This document shows, piece after piece, positions 1 through 5,159 of a stretch of DNA of 5,353 nt (positions are counted from its first letter, which is position 1; each line of letters begins with the position of its first letter). A program made the translations under genes and the position numbers. This DNA comes from a bacterium. Lineage in GTDB: Bacteria; Cyanobacteriota; Vampirovibrionia; Gastranaerophilales; Gastranaerophilaceae. Below the pieces are notes generated by a model. It was not told the origin of the DNA. It saw only the letters and a program-made list of their open reading frames with translations, and did no database searches. The stretch lies in NCBI GenBank assembly GCA_017541565.1, contig JAFXYU010000157.1, positions 1 through 5,353 of the forward strand, written 5' to 3'.

Positions 1-35
1 GATTTTTGTTGCAAATATATACATCATTAGATTTT

Positions 36-61
36 TTGGTATGATGGTTGTAAATTACAAC
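36..61 (+). promoter_or_regulatory. Probable promoter and palindromic operator-like site of the TolC-fusion gene
   Basis: TATGAT at 40-45 is preceded by TG at 37-38, giving an extended -10 (TGnTATGAT). No convincing -35 lies 16-18 bases upstream. Immediately downstream, 47-61 reads GTTGTAAATTACAAC, a perfect 7-bp inverted repeat around one central A. It covers the expected transcription start near 52, where a bound repressor would block initiation. The promoter and operator roles are inferred from position and symmetry; the palindrome itself is seen directly. AT-rich palindromes of this size can arise by chance. Confidence 0.4.
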
Positions 62-88
62 TAAGTATTTTTGAGAAACATTAAAAGT

Positions 89-93
89 GGGAG
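89..93 (+). promoter_or_regulatory. Ribosome binding site that decides the start of the TolC-fusion gene
   Basis: GGGAG ends 10 bases before ATG 104. The alternative in-frame TTG at 71 has no comparable purine tract in front of it and would add 11 polar residues before the signal peptide. ATG 104 puts MKK plus the hydrophobic core at the very N-terminus, as a secreted protein needs. Confidence 0.7.
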
Positions 94-103
94 TAATAAA
101 ATT

Positions 104-2704
104 ATGAAAAAGTTTTTAAGTACAGTATTGTCGCTGATGATATTTGTCATGTATTCAGGCGTGGCTTATGCGGCTCCGAGTGCAAAAAAATCAGCAGCGA
201 AAAATACAGTTCAGTCGGTAACTGTTGAAAAAACCGCTGAACAAAAGGCTGCCGAACAAAAGGCTGCAGCGGAAAAACAGGCAAAACAAATGCAGGCAAT
301 GGCTGCTGCTACAAAATCTCATTTGAAGCCGGCTGCAAATGCAAAATCGATTGATTTGGCTTTTGTTTTTGACGGACCTTCAGATAAGAACCAACAGGTT
401 TTGGCAAAATTCCAACAAACAATAAAAGTTCAATTATTGCCTGATTATATTGCTAATTTCCCTAAGGATTTGGTATTTACAGGTGACTGGACGGAAAAAG
501 GTGCTATCGCGGCTTCTGATAAAGCCCTTGCTTCACGCGCAAGAATGGTTATTTCTTTGGGATATTTATCAAGTAACTATTACACAGGAAAGAAAAATAA
601 AAACAAATATGTTGTAACAATTGACCAGTACGGTTTAAGAGATTTTGGTGACAATTTCTTTAACCCGATACAGCAAATGACAACAGACTTTGTTACATTC
701 AAAGTTCTTAATCCGAATATCAAAAAGACTGCTATTTTAATAAATGAAACTTATTATAAAACAAGAAATGACTGGAATGCTTTTATATCAAAGAAACTTA
801 AAGAGAAAAATTGTGATTTGGCATTTGCGGTTGTTCCGGTTAACTCAAATATCAGCGCATCTCTCGCTAAAATTCCGAGTGATGTTGATTCGGCTTTCGT
901 AACTCCTTTGTACAATCTGACATCTGCTCAGAGAAAAGATTTGTATAATCAGTTAAACGCTAAAAAACTTCCGACCTTCTCATCTGTCGGTAAAGAAGAT
1001 GTAGAGTTGGGAGCAATGCTTGGTACTTCAACATTTGACGTTGATAAAAAATTGGCTGAAGCGACTTCTTTCAATATTCACGGTGTACTTCACGGTAATG
1101 TGGTAAAGAATGAAAAAATACCTTTCTATGATGACAAGGTAATTTTCTATAATGCTGATACAGGTGAGGCTCTCGGATATACACCCGCATTGCGCTTATT
1201 GAATAACGCAACCGTTATTTCAAATAAGCCTAAAACAACTTATGATTTAAGCACATTAATCAAGACCTTGGATGAAGGCAACCTTGATATGGCAAGAAAA
1301 CAATTCCTTGTAGATGCCGCAAGACGTTCTGTTGCAAGTGCGTATCTCAGATACCTTCCGACTTTGAGATTGGATTTGGGTTATCAAACTTATAACAGTT
1401 CTTATGCGAAATCTTATGCGGATGTTCCGACAAGAGCAGGTGCATTTACAATAGGTATGGACCAGATTTTGTATTCACCTGATTTGGTAACAAACATTAT
1501 TGTTAAACATAAAAAATTAAAATTTGATAAGGCTGAAAACGCTTTAACTAAAGCAAATACAGAATATCATGTTGCGGATTTGTACATCAATACTTTGATG
1601 CTCGCAAATATGCTCAATATTCAGGAAGAATATGTTCAGGAAACAAGAGAAAATCTTGCAATTGCGCGAGTTCGTGAAAAAACAGGTAAATGCGGATACG
1701 AAGAAGTATTCCGTTGGGCAGGTGAGGTTAGTGAAGCGGAAAAGAAATATCTTTCTATGAAGGCTGATTATAAAAACCTCATAGTACAAATCAACAAGTT
1801 GATGAACAGAGATCAGAAAGAAGATTTGGCATTCAAACCGCTTACGGCAAATGACCCCGCATTCTTTACTACTGATTTGCATGTAATCGACCACGTTCGC
1901 GATCCGAAAAAACTCGGCAAGTTTACGGATATGTTGGTAGAAGAAGTTCAATACCTTTCACCTGAAACAACAAAGTTGAAAGCGGCAATCGCTATGAAGA
2001 AAGCAGAAATGTCAAATTACGGTCAAAAATTCTTTATGCCGAATGCTAAAATGTCACTTGAATACACAACTCAATTTGACAGACAACTGCCTTATGAAAG
2101 TGAAGGTAACAGACAAATGCAATATGTTGGCGGCGGCTACGGTTATGCGGCAGCAGCATCCGCTTACGGTCCTGCAGCAGGTCCTGCGGGTTTTGCTCAA
2201 GGTATAAATTCGCCGTACTTGTCACTTGATAAACATTCAATGAGATTCTTCATAGGCGCTCAGTGGAAACCGATTGAAGGCGGACATAAGATTGCTGAAA
2301 TTGCAAGATGCAAATCCGAGTTGAACGAATTGAATGCATACTTGGAAGAAGTTAATACCGAAATAGAAATGCAGGTTCGCTCGGTTGTAAACCGTGCAAT
2401 ATCCAAATACTTTATGATTGAAAAATCATATAAAGCAATGTTCGCTGAATCTGAAAACTACGAAATGGTAAAGGCTAAATACTTGAGAGGTGAAGTACCG
2501 ATTAACCAGATTGTTGATGCACAGCAGTTGTATTTGAAGGCAAAAATTGATGCAATGAACTCTCAATATGAGTTCTTTAAAGAACTTATCTGGGTACAAA
2601 GAGGTCTTCTGTCTGTAGATTGGACTCAAGCAAGCGGTGAGGCAAAGAAATGGATTAAAGGTATTCCGGCAATCCTTCCGGCTGAAGAAGACTTCACGCT
2701 GTAA
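104..2704 (+). CDS. TolC-family outer-membrane channel fused to an N-terminal periplasmic ABC substrate-binding-like domain
   Basis: The protein has 866 aa from ATG 104. Residues 1-23 form a Sec signal peptide (MKKFLS, hydrophobic core, VAYA, cut before AAP); no lipobox Cys is present. Residues 24-81 are a Lys/Ala/Gln-rich, probably helical linker. Residues 82 to about 370 resemble the PF04392-type periplasmic binding fold: a first strand IDLAFVFDGPSD, a hinge-like strand KTAILINE, then FVTPLYNLTSAQ, KLPTFSSVGKEDVELGAMLG and FNIHGVLHG. From about 380 the chain reads as TolC/OEP: DLSTLIKTLDEGNLDMAR, YLPTLRLDLGY at 417-427, long amphipathic helices, a second half with MPNAKMSLEY, and a closing helix of the YLRGEVPINQIVDAQQLY type. 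TolC proteins are usually 430-500 aa, so the extra length is the N-terminal domain. A Gly/Ala-rich insert lies at about 672-704. It probably acts as an outer-membrane export duct with a ligand-sensing periplasmic domain; the substrate is unknown. No pump or adaptor gene is adjacent. Family assignment is strong; the role of the fusion is inferred. Confidence 0.88.
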   Translation: MKKFLSTVLSLMIFVMYSGVAYAAPSAKKSAAKNTVQSVTVEKTAEQKAAEQKAAAEKQAKQMQAMAAATKSHLKPAANAKSIDLAFVFDGPSDKNQQVLAKFQQTIKVQLLPDYIANFPKDLVFTGDWTEKGAIAASDKALASRARMVISLGYLSSNYYTGKKNKNKYVVTIDQYGLRDFGDNFFNPIQQMTTDFVTFKVLNPNIKKTAILINETYYKTRNDWNAFISKKLKEKNCDLAFAVVPVNSNISASLAKIPSDVDSAFVTPLYNLTSAQRKDLYNQLNAKKLPTFSSVGKEDVELGAMLGTSTFDVDKKLAEATSFNIHGVLHGNVVKNEKIPFYDDKVIFYNADTGEALGYTPALRLLNNATVISNKPKTTYDLSTLIKTLDEGNLDMARKQFLVDAARRSVASAYLRYLPTLRLDLGYQTYNSSYAKSYADVPTRAGAFTIGMDQILYSPDLVTNIIVKHKKLKFDKAENALTKANTEYHVADLYINTLMLANMLNIQEEYVQETRENLAIARVREKTGKCGYEEVFRWAGEVSEAEKKYLSMKADYKNLIVQINKLMNRDQKEDLAFKPLTANDPAFFTTDLHVIDHVRDPKKLGKFTDMLVEEVQYLSPETTKLKAAIAMKKAEMSNYGQKFFMPNAKMSLEYTTQFDRQLPYESEGNRQMQYVGGGYGYAAAASAYGPAAGPAGFAQGINSPYLSLDKHSMRFFIGAQWKPIEGGHKIAEIARCKSELNELNAYLEEVNTEIEMQVRSVVNRAISKYFMIEKSYKAMFAESENYEMVKAKYLRGEVPINQIVDAQQLYLKAKIDAMNSQYEFFKELIWVQRGLLSVDWTQASGEAKKWIKGIPAILPAEEDFTL

Positions 2705-2730
2705 GTTGTGTAGGAACTTTGAATATATTA

Positions 2731-2772
2731 ATACAGGGATTGGATATCATCCAATCCCTGTATTTTTATTTT
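2731..2772 (+). terminator. Rho-independent terminator of the TolC-fusion gene
   Basis: A perfect 15-bp inverted repeat (2731-2745 and 2749-2763, loop ATC) starts 26 bases after the stop codon and is followed by TTTTTATTTT. The stem contains the complementary blocks CAGGGATTGG and CCAATCCCTG. It separates the TolC gene from the intergenic RNA that starts about 50 bases further on. Confidence 0.93.
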
Positions 2773-2784
2773 ATATACATAAAG

Positions 2785-2813
2785 TTGAAAAATGAATAAA
2801 GGTGGGTTATAAT
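2785..2813 (+). promoter_or_regulatory. Near-consensus sigma-70-type promoter for an intergenic RNA
   Basis: The -35 box is TTGAAA (2785-2790) and the -10 box is a perfect TATAAT (2808-2813), separated by exactly 17 bases. Initiation is expected around 2819-2821, the base where the long terminal inverted repeat of the following segment begins. No long ORF follows, so it most likely drives a noncoding RNA. It is the best-matching promoter in the window. Confidence 0.75.
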
Positions 2814-2819
2814 ATAAAC

Positions 2820-3058
2820 AACAGGGTGGCGGTTTGTCAGACCAGCCAGATACTCTGTGAGAGGTTTAAGTGGTGCTTACCGTTTACGGTGGGTGCCACT
2901 TTTAATTATGCATAAAATCAAAAGAATTAATAATAAACTCAGATTGAATTCACTCATAATTCACCCCCTTTCTAGTCGGGCAACTAACCCGAGGTCTAAG
3001 TGTAAATTGGTGGTTAGTGTCCTTTTGAAAAGAGTATCCGTTACCCTGTTGTTTTTTA
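2820..3058 (+). ncRNA. Predicted structured noncoding RNA, family not recognised
   Basis: The segment starts at the expected initiation site of the promoter at 2785-2813 and ends in a T-run (3052-3057). Its ends pair: 2816-2831 (containing ACAACAGGGTGGCG) with 3039-3054 (containing CGTTACCCTGTTGT), 16 bp including two G-U. An inner helix joins GATACTCT (2849-2856) to AGAGTATC (3031-3038). Hairpin 2868-2882/2887-2901 has 15 bp with loop TTTA and four G-U pairs. A small hairpin TCGGG/CCCGA (2976-2980/2988-2992) has loop CAACTAA, whose ACTAA can pair with TTAGT at 3014-3018 as a pseudoknot. All six irregular pairs are G-U on this strand but C-A mismatches on the other, so the plus strand is the folded one. 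The hairpin at 2868-2901 is followed by only four T, so a shorter product of about 85 nt is possible. I see no RNase P, tmRNA, SRP or 6S signature motifs. The exact 3' end is uncertain. Confidence 0.6.
2877..2957 (-). CDS. Possible 26-aa hydrophobic peptide with basic tail, toxin-like, antisense to the intergenic RNA
   Basis: The ORF starts at ATG 2957 and stops at TAA 2877-2879. Upstream is AAGGGGGTGA, nine of ten matches to the ideal Shine-Dalgarno extension AAGGAGGTGA, with suitable spacing. The peptide begins MSEFN, has an uninterrupted hydrophobic stretch of about 13 residues (LSLLLILLILCII) long enough for a short membrane segment, and ends KSGTHRKR, strongly basic. That layout is typical of type I toxins and other small membrane peptides, but I cannot match it to a named family. 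Its whole length lies opposite the predicted plus-strand RNA, which would be its natural antisense regulator. An extended -10 at 3081-3089 could drive it with a leader of about 115 nt. The T-rich stretch alone could yield hydrophobic codons by chance, so the Shine-Dalgarno is the main support. Confidence 0.4.
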   Translation of the reverse strand: MSEFNLSLLLILLILCIIKSGTHRKR

Positions 3059-3080
3059 AATATTTAATGTATTTTCCTAT

Positions 3081-3089
3081 ATTATAGCA
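3081..3089 (-). promoter_or_regulatory. Possible extended -10 promoter for the 26-aa peptide
   Basis: Read on the minus strand, 3089 to 3081 is TGCTATAAT, a perfect extended -10. No good -35 is seen 16-18 bases upstream, which extended -10 promoters can tolerate. Initiation would fall near 3074, in front of the inverted-repeat arm at 3038-3054, and the transcript would run across the 26-codon ORF. The hexamer overlaps the stop codon of the 16-codon ORF upstream. Confidence 0.4.
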
Positions 3090-3132
3090 TAAAAGAGTCT
3101 TTATATATAATTTTTAGTTTAGTATTATTCAT
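3082..3132 (-). CDS. Possible 16-aa peptide, coupled to the upstream 29-codon ORF
   Basis: Minus-strand ATG 3132 follows a textbook Shine-Dalgarno, AAAGGAGG (3139-3146), six bases away. The reading frame is only 16 codons (MNNTKLKIIYKDSFML) and stops at 3082-3084. Its start overlaps the stop of the preceding ORF by one base (TAATG), the arrangement used for translational coupling. The Shine-Dalgarno sits in the loop of a 9-bp hairpin (3131-3139/3153-3161). No homology is recognised. It may be a leader peptide or simply the context of a strong ribosome-binding site. Confidence 0.3.
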   Translation of the reverse strand: MNNTKLKIIYKDSFML

Positions 3133-3161
3133 TAACAACCTCCTTTACGAAAGTTGTTAAT
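3131..3161. repeat. Hairpin presenting a Shine-Dalgarno-like motif in its loop
   Basis: ATTAACAAC at 3131-3139 and GTTGTTAAT at 3153-3161 form a perfect 9-bp stem with a 13-base loop. On the minus strand the loop carries AAAGGAG, with the start codon of the 16-codon ORF at the foot of the stem. On the plus strand the loop is a pyrimidine tract, CTCCTTT. It is not followed by a T-run long enough to call it a terminator. Confidence 0.5.
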
Positions 3162-3221
3162 AAAATAGGTAGAGAGATTACTCTCTCTTACGGACGTGCG
3201 ACTTTTCAGCATTTCTATCAT
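3132..3221 (-). CDS. Possible 29-aa peptide of unknown function
   Basis: Minus-strand ATG 3221 follows AAAGGAAG with a five-base spacer. The 29-residue product begins MIEMLKSRTSVRES and ends FRKGGC; it is basic and not hydrophobic. A possible promoter (TTTACA, 18-base spacer, TAGAAT) lies at 3255-3284, giving a leader of about 25 bases. The stop codon overlaps the ATG of the 16-codon ORF. The first residues loosely resemble nitroreductase N-termini (a short LKSR-SVR stretch) but nothing of that enzyme follows. It could be a leader peptide, a decayed gene remnant, or chance. Confidence 0.3.
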   Translation of the reverse strand: MIEMLKSRTSVRESNLSTYFINNFRKGGC

Positions 3222-3242
3222 ATAAACTTCCTTTACCTATTT
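3163..3242. repeat. Long-range inverted repeat enclosing an AGAGAGA/TCTCTCT hairpin
   Basis: AAATAGGTA (3163-3171) and TACCTATTT (3234-3242) are perfect complements, enclosing about 60 bases. A further inner stem AGAGAGA (3171-3177)/TCTCTCT (3182-3188) has loop TTAC. Most of the 29-codon ORF and its Shine-Dalgarno lie between the arms, so folding could affect its translation. On the plus strand the outer stem can extend to 12 bp using one G-U, in competition with the inner hairpin. Which strand is transcribed is not settled. Confidence 0.45.
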
Positions 3243-3254
3243 ATCGTTACGCAT

Positions 3255-3284
3255 ATTCTATCTTAAAAATCCCATTGTTGTAAA
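3255..3284 (-). promoter_or_regulatory. Possible promoter for the small-ORF pair
   Basis: On the minus strand TTTACA (3284 to 3279; five of six to TTGACA) and TAGAAT (3260 to 3255; five of six to TATAAT) are separated by 18 bases. Initiation would be near 3248, just before the arm of the 3163-3242 inverted repeat and the Shine-Dalgarno of the 29-codon ORF. In AT-rich DNA such matches are common, so this is moderate evidence only. Confidence 0.35.
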
Positions 3285-3325
3285 TATTTTGGGGTACGAA
3301 ATTACACTTGAAAAAGCGGTAAAAT

Positions 3326-3356
3326 AAAAAACGGACTGCACAGACAGTCCGTTTTT
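3326..3356 (-). terminator. Rho-independent terminator of the acyl-activating enzyme gene
   Basis: CGGACTG (3332-3338) pairs with CAGTCCG (3345-3351) around a six-base loop, flanked by A-run and T-run that lengthen the stem. Read on the minus strand it starts 25 bases past the stop codon and ends in six T followed by ATTTT. The symmetric A/T flanks mean it could also stop plus-strand transcripts coming from the intergenic RNA. Confidence 0.9.
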
Positions 3357-3380
3357 ACTAATAGTTATTCACTCCGTTTA

Positions 3381-5066
3381 CTACATTTTAATAAGTTCTC
3401 TTACGTCTTTTCTCTTAACTTTTCTTGTAGTTGTCTTAGGAAGTTCGTCTTTTGAAATTACGATATTTGTCGGACGTTTGTATTGAGCCAATCTTTCAGA
3501 GAGTGATTTAACATCCAAACGAATCATTCTTTCAATATCTTCTTCCGTATAGGAGTTATAGAGTTCTGCTTTCGGAACGATTACCGCAGTAACTTCTTCC
3601 GTGCCGTCTTTAGCACCGAATGTTCTTGATGTTCCGAGAACGCAGACTTCCGCAACATAATTGCTCTTTTCAAGAACTGCTTCTACTTCTTCAGGGAATA
3701 CTTTTTTACCGCCATTAAGTACAATCATATTCTTGATTCTTCCCGTGATATGCAAATGACCGTCTTTATCAATATTTGCAATATCGCCTGTATGGAGCCA
3801 GCCGTCTTCATCAATAACTTCTGCTGTCATTTCCGGCTGATTGTGGTATCCCTTCATAACGGACGGGCCTCTTAACCAGAGTTCACCGGTTGTAGGCTCA
3901 ATTTTAGCCTCAAAGTTCTTTAACGGTCTGCCAACTGATGCCATATCCCAGCGCTTGTCAGTGTTTACGCAGACAACAGGGCTTGTTTCGGATAAACCGT
4001 ACCCTTGATATACTTTTATACCTATTCTTTCAAAGAATTTTCCTACATCCCAATCAAGCGGAGCGCCGCCTGCAATACATCCTTCAAATTTGCCGCCAAA
4101 GTTGGCATGGATTTTTTTGAAAAGCAGTTTTTTAATACCGTAAGAAGGGATGTATTTTGCCAAATGGTACATAACACCAAACATAAACTGTGTGAACTTC
4201 GGTGCTGATTTGATTTCTTTTTCAATACCTGCTTTAAGAAGTTTGAGGAATGCAGGTACTACAATCATAAATTCAATACCTTTTTCCTTCATAATATCGG
4301 TAATATCTTTCGGTTTAAGGCTTGTTGTGTAGTAGATTGTATGTCCAAAGTTCAGGAACACAGAGAAACCTACCGTCATTTCAAACAAGTGGTTCATAGG
4401 CAAGATTGAAAGCATCGTCATCTTTCTGCCCTTTGGTAAAATTTCGTTTACCGGGTCAGTCAGGCATTCCAATTGAGCGTTAACGTTTTTGAAAGAAATT
4501 TCAACACCTTTTGGAGCGCCGGTTGTACCTGATGTATAAATAATAAGCGCAGTAGACTTAGAACTTCTTTGTCTCCATTTTGCGTTATATTGTTCCGGAA
4601 TTGAATAGATATCAGCAATTTCCGGATTATTTGAATGTTCATCAATCAAAATGATGTGTTTAATTTCAGGAATCATTTTTTGAAGTTCTATTGCTGTTTC
4701 GAGATAATGCTGTGAAACGAGCATTATTGTAGGAAGGCAGTCAGACAAAATTGACTGTAATTCATACTTTGACAATTTGATATCCAACGGAACCGTTATG
4801 GCACCGGACAGAGTCGAAGCAAATACGCATGCTCCGTATTCCGGTTTTGATTCCGAAAGGATTGCTATTGCATCACCTTTTTTAAATTCCAAATCTTCAA
4901 TTATGTATCTGGCAATCTTTCTGGATAAGAGTCCCAGTCCTTTGTATGTAAATTCTCTCCAACCGTATTTGCCTTTAATACCGAGTGCTATACGATTTTC
5001 GTAGTCTGCCGTCTTGTTTTCGATGTGAGATAAAATACGGCTGTTTCTTAATTCCCCATGTGTCAT
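3381..5066 (-). CDS. AMP-forming acyl-CoA/acyl-ACP synthetase (long-chain fatty acid ligase family)
   Basis: The 561-aa product is complete for the ANL superfamily: it activates a carboxylic acid as acyl-AMP and transfers it to a thiol. Visible motifs are the phosphate-binding loop YTSGTTGAPKG (177-187), LPMNHLFEM (222-230), GGAPLDWDV (333-341), YQGYGLSETSP (353-363), GELWLRGPSVMKGY (394-407), the ATP-ribose Asp in LHTGD (424-428), the hinge GRIKNMIVLNGGKKVFPEE (442-460), and the C-terminal catalytic Lys at 549 in PKTTTRK. In that last motif the usual Gly before Lys is Arg. The GGAPL and GYGLSETSP pattern is that of FadD-like fatty acid ligases. Cyanobacterial-type acyl-ACP synthetase is an alternative, and sequence alone does not decide CoA or ACP as acceptor. 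No transmembrane segment or signal peptide is evident, so it is probably cytosolic or membrane-associated. Start: AGGAGT (5075-5080) precedes ATG 5066. It has its own promoter and terminator, so it appears monocistronic. Confidence 0.92.
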   Translation of the reverse strand: MTHGELRNSRILSHIENKTADYENRIALGIKGKYGWREFTYKGLGLLSRKIARYIIEDLEFKKGDAIAILSESKPEYGACVFASTLSGAITVPLDIKLSKYELQSILSDCLPTIMLVSQHYLETAIELQKMIPEIKHIILIDEHSNNPEIADIYSIPEQYNAKWRQRSSKSTALIIYTSGTTGAPKGVEISFKNVNAQLECLTDPVNEILPKGRKMTMLSILPMNHLFEMTVGFSVFLNFGHTIYYTTSLKPKDITDIMKEKGIEFMIVVPAFLKLLKAGIEKEIKSAPKFTQFMFGVMYHLAKYIPSYGIKKLLFKKIHANFGGKFEGCIAGGAPLDWDVGKFFERIGIKVYQGYGLSETSPVVCVNTDKRWDMASVGRPLKNFEAKIEPTTGELWLRGPSVMKGYHNQPEMTAEVIDEDGWLHTGDIANIDKDGHLHITGRIKNMIVLNGGKKVFPEEVEAVLEKSNYVAEVCVLGTSRTFGAKDGTEEVTAVIVPKAELYNSYTEEDIERMIRLDVKSLSERLAQYKRPTNIVISKDELPKTTTRKVKRKDVRELIKM

Positions 5067-5123
5067 AATTTTTAACTCCTTAAATCTATGTTAAAACACA
5101 CAATATGCACCAACTATAGGATT

Positions 5124-5152
5124 ATTATATTACCCACATAAAAAAAAATCAA
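5124..5152 (-). promoter_or_regulatory. Promoter of the acyl-activating enzyme gene
   Basis: On the minus strand, TTGATT (5152 to 5147) and a perfect TATAAT (5129 to 5124) are separated by exactly 17 bases. Initiation near 5117 gives a leader of about 50 bases, ending in AGGAGT before the ATG. Part of the spacer is the T9 run (5140-5148) that follows the upstream gene, so that run may serve both as promoter spacer and as a weak transcription stop. Confidence 0.65.
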
Positions 5153-5159
5153 TCACTAA

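Noticed and set aside
71..103. In-frame TTG start 11 codons upstream for the TolC-fusion protein
   Set aside because: No ribosome-binding site precedes it, and it would put polar residues in front of a clear signal peptide. ATG 104 with GGGAG is better.
1544..2629. Minus-strand open frames within the TolC-fusion gene
   Set aside because: They are antisense shadows of a well-supported coding frame and show no recognisable domain.
2820..2905. T-box, cobalamin or other known riboswitch suggested by AGGGTGG and GGTGCCAC fragments
   Set aside because: The conserved cores of these classes are missing, no downstream gene on the plus strand would be controlled, and AGGGTGG lies at the 5' end rather than in an antiterminator position.
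2816..3054. Miniature transposon (MITE) with terminal inverted repeats AACAACAGGGT
   Set aside because: No convincing target-site duplication flanks the arms. The promoter placed exactly before the left arm and the G-U asymmetry fit an RNA better. A second copy in the genome would reopen this.
2857..3087. 76-codon plus-strand ORF inside the intergenic region
   Set aside because: It has no Shine-Dalgarno before the ATG, its composition is unlike the neighbouring proteins, and it lies inside the predicted structured RNA, ending past its T-run. It is most likely a chance open frame.
3132..3221. Nitroreductase N-terminus in the 29-codon ORF
   Set aside because: Only about ten residues resemble such proteins, and no further nitroreductase sequence is found in any frame downstream.
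3938..5004. Other open frames within the acyl-activating enzyme gene on both strands
   Set aside because: The real frame carries all diagnostic ANL-family motifs. The alternatives are short, motif-free and explained by overlap.
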